60,200 nt of DNA from JBJKRF01 sp046704785 (GCA_046704785.1 JBJKRF010000096.1:1-60200), one strand, 5' to 3'. Positions 1 through 8,193 are shown, numbered from the stretch's first letter. The notes: a model not told the origin generated them from the sequence alone. Translations and numbers: made by a program.

Positions 1-122
1 TTTGCCGCCAGCTTCCTCCAGACCCCACCTCGCGGTGATGCCCTTGCTCTTGGCTAATGGTTGGTGCAATCAACCTCCATAAGGGTCTTTCACCCTCTAG
101 TCAACGCCCATGCTGGGCGCAC
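1..122 (-). mobile_element. Group II intron 5' end (probable class C), truncated by window edge
   Basis: Read on the minus strand, the sequence starts GTGCGCCCAGCATGGGC at position 122. This is the usual 5' end of bacterial group II introns, followed by a GCCC-AGCAT-GGGC hairpin. Next come an AGGGTGAAAGACCCT hairpin, a GGTTG...CAACC hairpin and the GGTGGGGTCTGGAGGAAGC segment typical of domain I. The rest, including any reverse transcriptase, would lie outside the window. The 5' exon is the hairpin at 127-159 followed by CATT. Insertion directly after a terminator hairpin is the known habit of class C introns. The intron-like motifs are seen in the sequence; the class is inferred. Confidence 0.78.
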
Positions 123-126
123 AATG

Positions 127-159
127 CTCACGGGAGCACACAGTTTGTGCTCCCGTGAG
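127..159 (-). terminator. 14-bp perfect hairpin downstream of the GH18 gene
   Basis: The arms 127-140 and 146-159 are perfect inverted repeats (CTCACGGGAGCACA) with a 5-nt loop. The hairpin begins 60 nt after the stop codon of the GH18 gene. The usual U-tract is missing because the group II intron starts 4 nt beyond the stem. This looks like a terminator used as an intron target. Confidence 0.6.
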
Positions 160-218
160 TGATTCAACTCGCTACTACAGGCTCGACGATGGCGCGAAGC
201 CGCTACGAGATACTGCCG

Positions 219-1766
219 TTAGAAACCGCCAATCAGCTTGGTGAAGTCCCAGGGGTTTTGAGTGACGCTGGAACAATCGCCCTTCGTGCCCGGATCGGTG
301 GTGCCATACGTGGCATTGCAACTCCGGTCACGGTTGACCGACCAGAAGGTCAGGCGTTTCAGGCCGTGCGAATGGGCATAGTTGATGATAGTGGTGAAAT
401 CGGACTGGTAGGTGTACTCGCCGCTATCGGAGCGACCGTTCATTAGCGAGAGACCACTGTGAGCATACGCAGTGGCATCGTCCCAGCCGAAACAGGTCTT
501 CAACTGGTTGTGGAAGATTTCCGCGACGTTGACCGTGGAGGTGCCCATCGGAGCGGCAAATCCGCCATCGAATGGCATGATGTTCCAGGAAGTCGGTGTA
601 AAGTTGTTGGCTTGCGCCCAGGAGAGCACGGCGCCTGAGTTGTTGACACTGCACATGGCAAAGTAATTCAACCCGGAGGTGGTCACCGGCATGGTCACGC
701 TGACGATCAATCCCTGGCTGGCGAACTGCTTGGCCGCGTACAGCTCGTTGGCAACGGCTGCGGCGTTTTCGATTTCCGGCTCTTCGATGTCGAAATCGAT
801 GGCTTTGATGTTGTATTTCGTCACCACTTGCTGGTAGGCGTTATACGTGGCCGAACCGCTGCTGCACACCTGTCCGAGTTTGGTGCCGCCGTAGCCACCC
901 ACCGAGGGGACCACGTCGCCACCGTTGGCACGGATCGTGTTGATGTAGGCCTGCACCTGCGTATCGCTGGAGATAGGATCGGCGCCGTCCCAGGCCGGGC
1001 TGCAGGAACTGCCGTTTGCCAGGATAAAGGCAATCGTAAAGGCTCGGACGCCGCTGGCAGACATGACCGAAGCAATGTCGGGCGGCGTATTTTCCAGCGG
1101 CATGACGTAGGGCGCAGCGTTGTAATTGATGCCGCCCGTGGAGATGCTCGTCGGCGAGGGACCGGCTGTGGGCGTGCGCGTTGGGGTAGCGGTCGCGCCG
1201 CCGCAGGCTCCCATGGGAATCCAGGGCTGGCCACTGCCCGATGGGCCGCTGTGCGTAGCCGGATCGTCACCCAACGTCCAGTAGGCCGCCTGGTAGTTCT
1301 CCCCGTTCTCGCTGGCCTGCATGCCCCCCGTATAGGTCGTGCTGGCGTTCCAGGCCGGCCAGCAGCCCGATCCACCGCCACTGGTCGCTGTGGGTGCAGG
1401 CGTATTGGTGCGAGTCGGCGTCGGGGTGGGCGTGCTGGTGGGTCCCGTCGGTGTGCGTGTTGGGGTAGCGGTCGGCCCGGCCGGGGTATTGGTGCGGGTG
1501 GGCGTGGCCGACGGGGAACTCGTTCCGCAGCCGACCAGGGAGAACAGCGCCGGGACGTTTGGCGGTTCCCAACCCACTTCGGAGGTATGCGCCTGGATGA
1601 CCGTATAGGTGCAGCCATTGTAGGTCACCGTGTCGCCGACGTTATACCAGACGTTGGGCGCCCAGGCGCCCCGGTCAGCCTGCAGAGGCGCTGCACCGGC
1701 GCTGGCTGTCAATGTCAGGCCAAGCAGGATACAAAGCACGATAGTTACATAGAAGATACGACGCAT
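219..1766 (-). CDS. Secreted GH18 chitinase-like protein with two N-terminal binding modules
   Basis: This is a 515-residue secreted glycoside hydrolase. The start is the ATG at 1766, because AGAAAGGAC sits just before it; the upstream in-frame TTG would be inside the ribosome site. In order it shows a signal peptide (to about residue 26, ending ASAGA), a CBM5/12-like module (about 30-80, WYNVGDTVTYNG...VGWEPP), a Thr/Pro linker, a second Trp-rich module (about 137-195), another linker, and a GH18 barrel from about 218. The catalytic strand reads KAIDFDIEEPE near residue 325, matching DxxDxDxE with Glu as proton donor, and NIMPFDGG fits the later conserved strand. It should cleave chitin or related N-acetylglucosamine polymers outside the cell. 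It is monocistronic. Substrate is inferred from family; endo- versus exo-action cannot be told. Confidence 0.88.
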   Translation of the reverse strand: MRRIFYVTIVLCILLGLTLTASAGAAPLQADRGAWAPNVWYNVGDTVTYNGCTYTVIQAHTSEVGWEPPNVPALFSLVGCGTSSPSATPTRTNTPAGPTATPTRTPTGPTSTPTPTPTRTNTPAPTATSGGGSGCWPAWNASTTYTGGMQASENGENYQAAYWTLGDDPATHSGPSGSGQPWIPMGACGGATATPTRTPTAGPSPTSISTGGINYNAAPYVMPLENTPPDIASVMSASGVRAFTIAFILANGSSCSPAWDGADPISSDTQVQAYINTIRANGGDVVPSVGGYGGTKLGQVCSSGSATYNAYQQVVTKYNIKAIDFDIEEPEIENAAAVANELYAAKQFASQGLIVSVTMPVTTSGLNYFAMCSVNNSGAVLSWAQANNFTPTSWNIMPFDGGFAAPMGTSTVNVAEIFHNQLKTCFGWDDATAYAHSGLSLMNGRSDSGEYTYQSDFTTIINYAHSHGLKRLTFWSVNRDRSCNATYGTTDPGTKGDCSSVTQNPWDFTKLIGGF

Positions 1767-2097
1767 TTTTTGTCCTTTCTGCAATCGTCAGGAAAAATTG
1801 GGCTTTACCGCAAATAATTCGCAGTGAAGCGTGCCACGGTGATGAGTAGGGATTTTCTTGATCGGGTTATCGGTTGGATATGGCCTCCTCATGGCGGGTT
1901 TCGGTATGAAAAGTTGAGCTAAAAAGTGCTTGATTCCATCATAAGGATTTCTCGAACCAATTTGTACTCAACCTTCGCGCAAGTCACTCAAATTCCACTC
2001 GAAAACCGTTCATCGGCGGGATCAAATGCTTATCGGGTTTCGACAACAGGAGCACAATATCTTGTGTTCCCCCGCAGAAAATCTCCATCTATGGCGC
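1767..2097. other. Divergent intergenic region
   Basis: This spacer separates the minus-strand GH18 gene from the plus-strand VOC genes. It must hold the GH18 promoter, but I see no convincing -35/-10 pair on the minus strand. A plus-strand open frame from 1926 runs through it without a start signal or protein-like composition. Confidence 0.5.
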
Positions 2098-2126
2098 TTG
2101 CACAATTAGAACGCATATTCTATAAT
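2098..2126 (+). promoter_or_regulatory. Sigma-70-type promoter of the VOC gene pair
   Basis: TTGCAC (2098-2103) and a perfect TATAAT (2121-2126) are separated by 17 bp. They lie 31 bp upstream of the first VOC start codon, giving a short leader that contains the AAGGAG ribosome site. Confidence 0.82.
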
Positions 2127-2157
2127 CAAAGCAACCAACCCCTTCGAAGGAGAGAAA

Positions 2158-2568
2158 ATGACCAAACGCAATATTACCTATATCGAAATCCCCACCCAGA
2201 ACGGCACCGAGTCGGCCAATTTCTACGAGGCCCTCTTCGACTGGAAGATGACCACCCTGCCCGACATGGGCGACTACACCCTGTGGGAAGCGGGAGAAGG
2301 CCCCAATGGCGGCTTCACACCCGTTGGCGAGCAGACACGGGCCGGCGAGGTAATGATCTCCGTGAACAGCGAGGACATCGCCAGCGACCTGCAGAAAGCC
2401 GCCGCGCTGGGCGGGAGCCTTGTCTGCGAAAAGACGGAAATTCCAGGGATCGGCTGGTACGGGATTTTCAAAGACCCCACCGGCAATTCCATCACACTCT
2501 ATACCCAACTCGGCAAATCAGCCGAATCACCTTATTTTCAATCGTCCCAAGAGGAGTCAATCCAATGA
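2158..2568 (+). CDS. VOC (glyoxalase/bleomycin resistance) family protein, copy 1
   Basis: This 136-residue protein has the single-module vicinal oxygen chelate pattern: YIEIPTQNGTESANFYEALFDW at the N-terminus and FKDPTGNSITLYT at the C-terminus. An AAGGAGAG ribosome site lies 5 nt before the ATG. Its stop codon overlaps the ATG of the next gene (ATGA), so the two paralogues are translationally coupled. The GWYGIFKDPTGN type is common in small bacterial VOC proteins of unknown substrate, often called 27-kDa antigen-like glyoxalases. Which metal or substrate it uses cannot be read from the sequence. Confidence 0.88.
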   Translation: MTKRNITYIEIPTQNGTESANFYEALFDWKMTTLPDMGDYTLWEAGEGPNGGFTPVGEQTRAGEVMISVNSEDIASDLQKAAALGGSLVCEKTEIPGIGWYGIFKDPTGNSITLYTQLGKSAESPYFQSSQEESIQ

Positions 2569-2933
2569 GCAAGCGAAATCTGGTTCACATCGAAATCCCA
2601 ACCAAAGACGCCGGCGAATCGGCGGCCTTCTATGAAAAACTCTTCGACTGGAAGATCACACGGGACGATGGCATGGACTACACCCTGTGGATGCCCGACG
2701 AGACCCCTGGCGGCGGCTTTGTCAAAACCGAGTGGGGCGCGAAACCCGGCGAGGTCTTGATCTATATCGACAGCGACGACATCGAGGCCGACCTGGAGAA
2801 AGCCGTTGCTTTGGGAGGCACACTCGTCAAGGAGAAAGCGGAGATTCCCAACGTTGGTTGGTTCGGCGTTTTCAAGGACCCCACCGGCAACAGCATCGCG
2901 CTCTATACCGACATCCACTCGCAATCAGAATAG
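2565..2933 (+). CDS. VOC (glyoxalase/bleomycin resistance) family protein, copy 2
   Basis: This 122-residue paralogue of the preceding gene shares HIEIPTKDAGESAAFYEKLFDWK and GWFGVFKDPTGNSIALYT. The start is the ATG at 2565, which overlaps the previous stop and has GAGGAG 8 nt upstream. The same frame stays open back to 1926, but that extension overlaps copy 1 and is not real. Tandem duplication suggests the two single-module proteins may pair as a heterodimer, since VOC active sites form from paired modules; that pairing is inference. A strong hairpin terminator follows at 2966. Confidence 0.88.
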   Translation: MSKRNLVHIEIPTKDAGESAAFYEKLFDWKITRDDGMDYTLWMPDETPGGGFVKTEWGAKPGEVLIYIDSDDIEADLEKAVALGGTLVKEKAEIPNVGWFGVFKDPTGNSIALYTDIHSQSE

Positions 2934-2965
2934 GACTCTTCAACTCACGATCCAACTGCAAATAT

Positions 2966-2997
2966 CAGACTTCCGAACGAAAGACTTCGGAAGTCTG
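2966..2997 (+). terminator. Hairpin terminator after the VOC pair
   Basis: Perfect 12-bp arms (CAGACTTCCGAA / TTCGGAAGTCTG) flank an 8-nt loop. The hairpin begins 32 nt after the second VOC stop codon. The following GCGCTTTATAAAT is only weakly U-rich. Confidence 0.7.
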
Positions 2998-3029
2998 GCG
3001 CTTTATAAATGTCCATCTCACATAGGCAA

Positions 3030-3057
3030 TTGATTTTTGGAAGCAGGTCGGTATAAT
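3030..3057 (+). promoter_or_regulatory. Sigma-70-type promoter of the 3125 membrane-protein gene
   Basis: TTGATT (3030-3035) and TATAAT (3052-3057) are spaced 16 bp apart, directly after the VOC terminator. They are 67 bp upstream of the next ATG and probably serve the three-gene run 3125-4840. Confidence 0.72.
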
Positions 3058-3124
3058 GAGGAAGTGCGGGCCATCTTTACTTCGTCGCGCCAGCGAATCC
3101 CATAATTCAAGATGGAGGAAAACA

Positions 3125-3574
3125 ATGACCAGCGAAGAACATAAGGAAATGTCAGAGGAAGTAGAGGAGCACAAAAAACTGACAGAGAATGTGAAAGTAA
3201 ACCTTCGAAGGGCAAATGGGATGATAGCGAATTATCAACATACCAACACATGGCTTCTAACGGCCACCATCGTCAGTTCGGCTGCATCGACATTGGTAGC
3301 CGGCCTTGCCGCCACCATCGGTCCGCCCATGGGCATCGAGGCAGCCGGATGGCGGGCAGCTTGCATCCTGGCAGCGATCTTTGGATTTATAGCAACGGTA
3401 AGCACCGGGCTCAGCCAGCAACTCAAAATCAGCGACCGGCTTTTCGAGAGCAAACAAGCTATGGGCAGACTCCGTTATCTGGATGTCGTGATGACGACCG
3501 GCAGCAAAAGTTGGGGAGAAATCACCAAAGAGTACGAAGAGATCGCAAAAGCCTATCCAGACGTGATCCTTTGA
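3125..3574 (+). CDS. Small two-TM membrane protein, SLATT/DUF4231-like
   Basis: This 149-residue protein starts at the ATG at 3125, preceded by GGAGG; the earlier in-frame ATG at 3056 overlaps the promoter. It has an acidic coiled-coil-like N-terminus (about 1-40), two hydrophobic helices (about 46-68 and 77-97) separated by a short Gly/Pro turn, and a charged C-terminal helix ending in KEYEEIAKAYP. This layout resembles the SLATT or DUF4231 two-TM families, some of which act as membrane effectors of nucleotide-sensing systems. No nucleotidyltransferase or SLOG gene is beside it, so I assign no function. It lies 15 bp upstream of an alpha/beta hydrolase gene. Confidence 0.75.
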   Translation: MTSEEHKEMSEEVEEHKKLTENVKVNLRRANGMIANYQHTNTWLLTATIVSSAASTLVAGLAATIGPPMGIEAAGWRAACILAAIFGFIATVSTGLSQQLKISDRLFESKQAMGRLRYLDVVMTTGSKSWGEITKEYEEIAKAYPDVIL

Positions 3575-3589
3575 CCCAGAGAGCAAACC

Positions 3590-4387
3590 ATGCCATTTAC
3601 AACCACGCCAGACGGAATACAGCTCTATTATGAAACAGTGGGGAAAGGGGCGCCCTTATTGTTGGTTAGCGGACGGAACAGCGATCACCATCTCTGGAAC
3701 TTGGTCCGCAAGGACTTCACCAAACGGTATCGGGTGATCGTCTACGACCAGCGCGGCACAGGCCAAAGTGACAAACCGGAAGAACCCCCTTATTCCACGC
3801 GAATCTTCGCGCGCGACGCCATCGCCATCCTGGACCATCTCCAGATTCCGCGCGCCCACGCCTACGGCGTCTCGATGGGCGGGGCCATCTGCCAGTGGCT
3901 GGGCATCGATTTTGCAGACCGGATCGGCACGTTGGTATTGGCCTGTTCCACGGCAGGCCGTTCGCACGGCATACGCCCTTCCGAAGAGACCAAGGCCATC
4001 ATAGCAGGGCAAGACAGCGCCCAGGCCCTGGGTCTGATGTTCTCGAAATCTATGGGACTCAACCAACTCCGGTTTTTCTTCAGCATGAGAGAGTCGGGGC
4101 AGCACCCGATGCCGGCTTACGCCGAGGCGCTCCATGCACAGGCCAGCCAGGGACATGACGCCTGGGAGTCGCTTCCCAACATCACAACGCCCACATTGGT
4201 CCTTCAGGGAGACGACGATGCAGTATGTCCCAGCGCCAACGCAACCCTGCTGGCCAAGCGCATTCCGGGCGCTGAACTCCATTCTTTCAACGGAGGCCGC
4301 CATATGTTCTTTATCGAATTTCGCCAGCAAGTCAATCGTCTCGTTCTGGATTTCCTGGCGCACCATCCATTGAGCAACCACAGTTAA
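3590..4387 (+). CDS. Alpha/beta hydrolase
   Basis: This 265-residue soluble alpha/beta-hydrolase carries the oxyanion region LLVSGRNSDHHLW near residue 25 and the nucleophile elbow GVSMGG near residue 95. The acid residue is in GDDDAVCP and the His in GGRHMFF. Size and motifs fit the 3-oxoadipate enol-lactonase/haloperoxidase-like branch, a group with very mixed substrates, so no reaction is assigned. It follows the two-TM gene by 15 bp and precedes the SRPBCC gene by 24 bp, so the three may be cotranscribed from the promoter at 3030. Confidence 0.85.
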   Translation: MPFTTTPDGIQLYYETVGKGAPLLLVSGRNSDHHLWNLVRKDFTKRYRVIVYDQRGTGQSDKPEEPPYSTRIFARDAIAILDHLQIPRAHAYGVSMGGAICQWLGIDFADRIGTLVLACSTAGRSHGIRPSEETKAIIAGQDSAQALGLMFSKSMGLNQLRFFFSMRESGQHPMPAYAEALHAQASQGHDAWESLPNITTPTLVLQGDDDAVCPSANATLLAKRIPGAELHSFNGGRHMFFIEFRQQVNRLVLDFLAHHPLSNHS

Positions 4388-4411
4388 AATAGATACCCAA
4401 AGGAGTCAAGT

Positions 4412-4840
4412 ATGGGCAAAGACTATATCGCCAGCGCCTCCATCACCATCAACGCCACCACAGACAAAGTCTGGGACGCGCTGGTCAATCCAGAAGCCAT
4501 CAAACAATACATGTTCGGCACCAACGTGGTCAGCGACTGGCGCGAAGGCAGTTCAATCGTCTGGAAAGGGGAATGGCGGGGCAAGCCCTACGAAGACAAA
4601 GGTGTGATTCTCCAGTTCGAACCGGGGCGAAAAATTCAATACAGCCACTTCAGCCCACTTTCCGGGATGCCCGACAAACCGGAGAATTACCACATCGTGA
4701 CGGTTGACCTATCCGCCGCGGGAGATCAAACCCAGGCCCTGCTGACCCAGGATCACAATTCAAACGAAGAAGAGCGCCAGCACGCCGCGGAAAACTGGAA
4801 GATGATGCTTACCGCCTTGAAGAAGTTTCTGGAAGCGTAA
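4412..4840 (+). CDS. SRPBCC / AHSA1-like domain protein
   Basis: This 142-residue protein begins after an AAAGGAG ribosome site. It shows the AHSA1-like START fold pattern: a first strand (ASITINATTDKVWDALVNPE), the W-x-G-E-W strand in the middle (SSIVWKGEWRGKPYEDKG), and a long C-terminal helix (AAENWKMMLTALKKFLEA). Such proteins bind hydrophobic ligands or act as Hsp90 co-factors, and many are uncharacterised. It is the last gene of a short run before the strong promoter at 4931. Confidence 0.86.
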   Translation: MGKDYIASASITINATTDKVWDALVNPEAIKQYMFGTNVVSDWREGSSIVWKGEWRGKPYEDKGVILQFEPGRKIQYSHFSPLSGMPDKPENYHIVTVDLSAAGDQTQALLTQDHNSNEEERQHAAENWKMMLTALKKFLEA

Positions 4841-4930
4841 ACTGTTCGACCAATCCCAGGGCTTTATCTATCTGCGCAGCAATCGAGCGGTTTTTATGAC
4901 ATTTCTCCTGATCCTGACAGAACCCTTGCT

Positions 4931-4959
4931 TTGACGCAAGCAATCTCCCAGGCTATACT
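4931..4959 (+). promoter_or_regulatory. Strong sigma-70-type promoter upstream of the P5C dehydrogenase gene
   Basis: TTGACG (4931-4936) and TATACT (4954-4959) are separated by exactly 17 bp. The predicted start near 4966 gives a leader of about 240 nt before the ATG at 5208. Confidence 0.78.
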
Positions 4960-4965
4960 ATAAAC

Positions 4966-5207
4966 ATCGTATACAGGTCTCGACGCCCGTATTTACTGTG
5001 GGCGCCATGTACGGACGCCGCGCTGGTTGGCAAACACATCCGCCAGCGCCGGTGTCGAAGCCACACGCGGCATCCTACGTGACCGTCATACTGGTTTTTC
5101 GGGTCTCTGGGAATCAACGTGACGAACCAGGTTTGTGGAGCGTTCGCCCTATCACCTGCCATCACGCAGAATCCCAAGGAACCGGTTTTCGTTCAGGAGG
5201 CTCTAGA
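4966..5207 (+). other. Long 5' leader of the P5C dehydrogenase mRNA
   Basis: This is about 240 nt without a convincing gene. It contains a stem GCGCTGG (5020-5026) with CCAGCGC (5043-5049) and ends with an AGGAGG ribosome site 9 nt before the ATG. The frame is open across the leader, but its predicted peptide does not resemble an aldehyde dehydrogenase N-terminus. No known riboswitch pattern was recognised. Confidence 0.45.
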
Positions 5208-6788
5208 ATGGCAGGTTTCAAACTTACGTACGCGACCATGTTCAATCCGCCAGAAGAACTGCACCAGAAATTCGACGCAGCATTGGCAAAATTCAAGAAA
5301 AACCTCGGTGCACCACAAGCCATGCTCATCGGCGGAAAAGATGTCTACGCCGACGAGAAGTTCGAAGACCGCACCCCGATCGACACCGGAGTCGTCCTGG
5401 CGGTCATGCAGAAAGGCAACGAAAAACACGCCCAGGAAGCCCTGGCCGCCGCCCGCAAAGCCTTTCCGGGCTGGAGCCATACGCCCTGGCAGGAGCGCGT
5501 CAAACTATTGCGCAAAGCCGCCGACCTGATCGACGAGCGTATGTTCGATATGGGCGCAGTCATGGCAATGGAAGTTGGCAAGAATCGCATGGAGTCGCTG
5601 GGCGACATCGCCGAAACTGCCGACCTGATTCGCTACGCCTGCAGCCAGATGGAGGCCAACGACGGCTATTACAAAGCGATGGGCAAAGACCCGCTCCCCA
5701 ACCACGATGCTACCAACATTTCCGTCCTACGCCCCTACGGCGTATGGCTGGTCATCAGTCCTTTCAATTTTCCCTTCTCCCTCACCGGCGGTCCCACAGG
5801 CGCTGCGCTGGTCAGCGGCAACTGCGTCGTCATCAAACCGGCCAGCGATACGCCTTTCATCGTGCGCTTGCTGGCCGAATGCTTCCGTGACGCCGGTTTG
5901 CCAGACGGGGTGATCAACTTCGTCACCGGCCCCGGCAGCACACTCGGACAGGCCCTGATCGATGATTCGGAAGTGGACGGCGTAACTTTCACCGGTTCGT
6001 ACGACGTGGGCATGAAGATGTTCCGTGATTTCGCCAAAGGACGCTACATCCGTCCCATCGTGCTCGAATTAGGCGGCAAGAACCCGGCCATCGTCACCCG
6101 CCATGCCAACCTGGATGATGCCGCCGCGGGCATCGTCCGCTCGGCCTTCGGTTTGCAGGGCCAGAAATGCTCCGCAGCCAGCCGTGTCTACGTCGAAGAG
6201 CCGGTCTACGACGAACTGCTTGGACACTTGAAAGGCCTGACCGAGAAACTCGTCGTCGGCGACCCAACCGACCGCGCGGTCTTTCTCGGCCCGGTTATCA
6301 ACCAAAAATCCTACCAGGATTACAAGAATTTCGCCGAAGAACTCTCGCAAGCCGGGAATTTCTTAACCGGCGGCAAGGCGCTCACCGACGGCGATTTCAG
6401 CAAAGGGTATTACTGCGAGCCCACCTTCGTCACCGACGTGCCCTATAGTCATCGCTTGTGGAAGTACGAGATGTTCGTGCCGATCACCACCATCGGCAAA
6501 TTCAAGAACTTCGACGAAGTTATGACGCTGGCCAACGACGTCGACTACGGCCTGACCGCTGGTTTCTACGGCGCAGAAGATGAGGCCGAACGCTTCTTCG
6601 ACCAGATTCAAGCCGGCGTCACCTACGCCAACCGTCCCCAAGGCGCCACCACCGGCGCCTGGCCCGGCTACCAGCCCTTCGGCGGATGGAAAGGCTCCGG
6701 CTCTTCCGGCAAGAACGGCGGCGGCCTGTACTACCTGCCGCTCTACATGCACGAGCAAATCCACACACTCATCCGCCCTAAAATTTAA
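5208..6788 (+). CDS. pruA: L-glutamate gamma-semialdehyde (1-pyrroline-5-carboxylate) dehydrogenase
   Basis: This 526-residue aldehyde dehydrogenase oxidises glutamate-gamma-semialdehyde to glutamate with NAD, the second step of proline and arginine breakdown. The start is the ATG at 5208 behind AGGAGG. The Rossmann region includes ISPFNFPFSLTGG, the general base lies in LELGGKNPAIV (about 287), and the catalytic Cys is in GQKCSAASR (about 320). The GQKCSAASR and TTGAWPGYQPFGGWKGSG motifs are those of the P5CDH subgroup rather than generic aldehyde dehydrogenases. Length fits the stand-alone RocA/PruA enzyme. No proline dehydrogenase gene is nearby. A hairpin terminator follows. Confidence 0.9.
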   Translation: MAGFKLTYATMFNPPEELHQKFDAALAKFKKNLGAPQAMLIGGKDVYADEKFEDRTPIDTGVVLAVMQKGNEKHAQEALAAARKAFPGWSHTPWQERVKLLRKAADLIDERMFDMGAVMAMEVGKNRMESLGDIAETADLIRYACSQMEANDGYYKAMGKDPLPNHDATNISVLRPYGVWLVISPFNFPFSLTGGPTGAALVSGNCVVIKPASDTPFIVRLLAECFRDAGLPDGVINFVTGPGSTLGQALIDDSEVDGVTFTGSYDVGMKMFRDFAKGRYIRPIVLELGGKNPAIVTRHANLDDAAAGIVRSAFGLQGQKCSAASRVYVEEPVYDELLGHLKGLTEKLVVGDPTDRAVFLGPVINQKSYQDYKNFAEELSQAGNFLTGGKALTDGDFSKGYYCEPTFVTDVPYSHRLWKYEMFVPITTIGKFKNFDEVMTLANDVDYGLTAGFYGAEDEAERFFDQIQAGVTYANRPQGATTGAWPGYQPFGGWKGSGSSGKNGGGLYYLPLYMHEQIHTLIRPKI

Positions 6789-6805
6789 CGCACTGTCCCC
6801 GAACC

Positions 6806-6845
6806 GCCCCTTTCCAGCATCAGGGAAGGGGCATGATTTTTAGTT
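6806..6845 (+). terminator. Intrinsic terminator after pruA
   Basis: GCCCCTTTCC (6806-6815) pairs with GGGAAGGGGC (6823-6832), with one G-U pair and a 7-nt loop. ATGATTTTTAG follows. It starts 17 nt after the stop codon. Confidence 0.75.
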
Positions 6846-6901
6846 TCGCGGAGTGCCATCCGCTCCATTCTACCGATTTCTGAAGAGCCGGATTTTTAAC
6901 G

Positions 6902-7663
6902 ATGACCTGGAATCCCGACCAATACCACAAATTTCAAGCGGAACGTTCCGCCCCGTTTAATGACCTGCTCGCACTCGTAGAACTGCGCCCGCATTTGAGC
7001 GTTGTAGACCTCGGCTGCGGAACGGGCGAACTCACCCGACGCCTCGCTGACTCCCTGCCAGATAGCAACGTGCTCGGCCTGGACGCTTCTCCACAAATGC
7101 TGGCAAAAGCCGATTCCGTCCGGCGGCCCGGCCTGCGCTTCGAGCGGGGTGACCAGACTCAACTGCTGGGTCGTTGGGACTTGATCGTCAGCAACGCCGC
7201 CCTGCAATGGAGCGAAAACCACGAGGCGCTGATCCCATCCCTGTACCAGAAGCTGGCGTCGGGTGGGCAAATAGCCGTGCAGGTCCCCTCCAACCACAGC
7301 CACATTTCCCATCGCCTGATTATCGAAACGGCGCAAGAGCAGCCTTTCCGCTCCATCCTGGACGGTTTTGTGCGCAACTCGCCGGTGCTTTCCATCGATG
7401 CCTACGCCCAGCTCTTATTCAACGAAGGTGCGGAAGGAATCACGGTTTTCGAGAAAGTCTACAGCCACGTTCTGGAGAGCGCGGACGCAGTGATAGAATG
7501 GGTTTCGGGCACGGCGCTCCTGCCTTACTTCGAACGGCTGGGTGCGCACCGGGACGAATTTCTGGGCGCCTTGCGACGCAAATATCGCCAAGCCCTGCCC
7601 GGCAGCCCGCTCTATTATCCATTCCGCCGGATTTTGTTTTCCGCGCGTAAACCGAGGGACTGA
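6902..7663 (+). CDS. tam: Trans-aconitate 2-methyltransferase-like SAM methyltransferase
   Basis: This 253-residue class I methyltransferase opens MTWNPDQYHKFQAERSAPF, the hallmark start of the Tam family. It has the SAM-binding motif VVDLGCGTGELT near residue 37, the acidic loop GLDASPQML, and SNAALQW, all typical of Tam. The family methylates trans-aconitate, a toxic by-product of the citrate cycle. The ribosome site is weak. The stop overlaps the ATG of the following membrane-protein gene (TGATG). True substrate in this lineage is inferred from family. Confidence 0.85.
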   Translation: MTWNPDQYHKFQAERSAPFNDLLALVELRPHLSVVDLGCGTGELTRRLADSLPDSNVLGLDASPQMLAKADSVRRPGLRFERGDQTQLLGRWDLIVSNAALQWSENHEALIPSLYQKLASGGQIAVQVPSNHSHISHRLIIETAQEQPFRSILDGFVRNSPVLSIDAYAQLLFNEGAEGITVFEKVYSHVLESADAVIEWVSGTALLPYFERLGAHRDEFLGALRRKYRQALPGSPLYYPFRRILFSARKPRD

Positions 7664-8124
7664 TGCCCGAAAGAGAGATCGACCGAAAAACGCTGATCGG
7701 CAAGATCGGTACTTTCTTCATTGTGCTCGGTGTTTTCGCCATCATCATTTTCATCGCATCAGACGTGACCCGCAACGACAAGGGGCACTTTCTCTCTGTC
7801 ACACAGACGTATGTAGTACAGGCCGTGCAGGCCATCCAGACGCGCGACTCCGGCGCGACGCAGGCCGCCCCCAACCATCTTCCAACACCGACGTTGGGCA
7901 CACCGCCCGTCGTGGCAGACACCGGCAGTGAAGTCACTTCCCTCTTTTTCATGACATTTTGCCTGGGTACCACCAGCATCGGTGTCGGCTGGTTGATGTG
8001 GCGCGCCACCACGCCGCCCCGCAAGGCCAGTGGCCGTTTCGAAGCCTTGCGCAAAATCCAGCAGCATCAGCGTGAAAAGCGCGAGGCCGCCAAAAAAGGA
8101 AAGCAAGAGAAGAAAAAGAAGTAA
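7663..8124 (+). CDS. Hypothetical two-TM membrane protein
   Basis: This 153-residue protein starts within the tam stop codon (TGATG) and is probably translationally coupled to it. It has a TM helix at about 11-29, an extracytoplasmic Thr/Pro-containing loop, a second TM helix at about 88-108, and a strongly basic, helical C-terminal tail ending KKGKQEKKKK. I do not recognise the family. The basic tail may face the cytoplasm and touch RNA or phospholipid; this is only inference from charge. Confidence 0.75.
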   Translation: MPEREIDRKTLIGKIGTFFIVLGVFAIIIFIASDVTRNDKGHFLSVTQTYVVQAVQAIQTRDSGATQAAPNHLPTPTLGTPPVVADTGSEVTSLFFMTFCLGTTSIGVGWLMWRATTPPRKASGRFEALRKIQQHQREKREAAKKGKQEKKKK

Positions 8125-8144
8125 GGCGCGGGCGCCATTTTTTC
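8125..8144 (+). terminator. Short GC-rich terminator
   Basis: GGCG-CGGG-CGCC is followed at once by ATTTTTTC, directly after the stop codon at 8124. The stem is short, so strength is uncertain. Confidence 0.5.
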
Positions 8145-8193
8145 TTACCGGCCTCCCTAAATTGACTACGCGCAATCAACAAAGGAGACGGCT

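Noticed and set aside
1385..1530. Apparent tandem repeats in the GH18 gene (also 18760-18870 and 21150-21690)
   Set aside because: They are Thr/Pro linker codons, not CRISPR or a DNA-level repeat element: unit lengths vary and the frame is kept.
828..1817. Plus-strand frame of 329 codons opposite the GH18 gene
   Set aside because: It is Arg/Gly/Ala-rich and without signals, typical of an antisense shadow of a GC-rich gene with Thr/Pro repeats.
1926..2564. Long open frame continuing upstream of the second VOC gene
   Set aside because: It overlaps VOC copy 1 in another frame, has no ribosome site, and its residues do not resemble any protein. The true start is ATG 2565 with GAGGAG.
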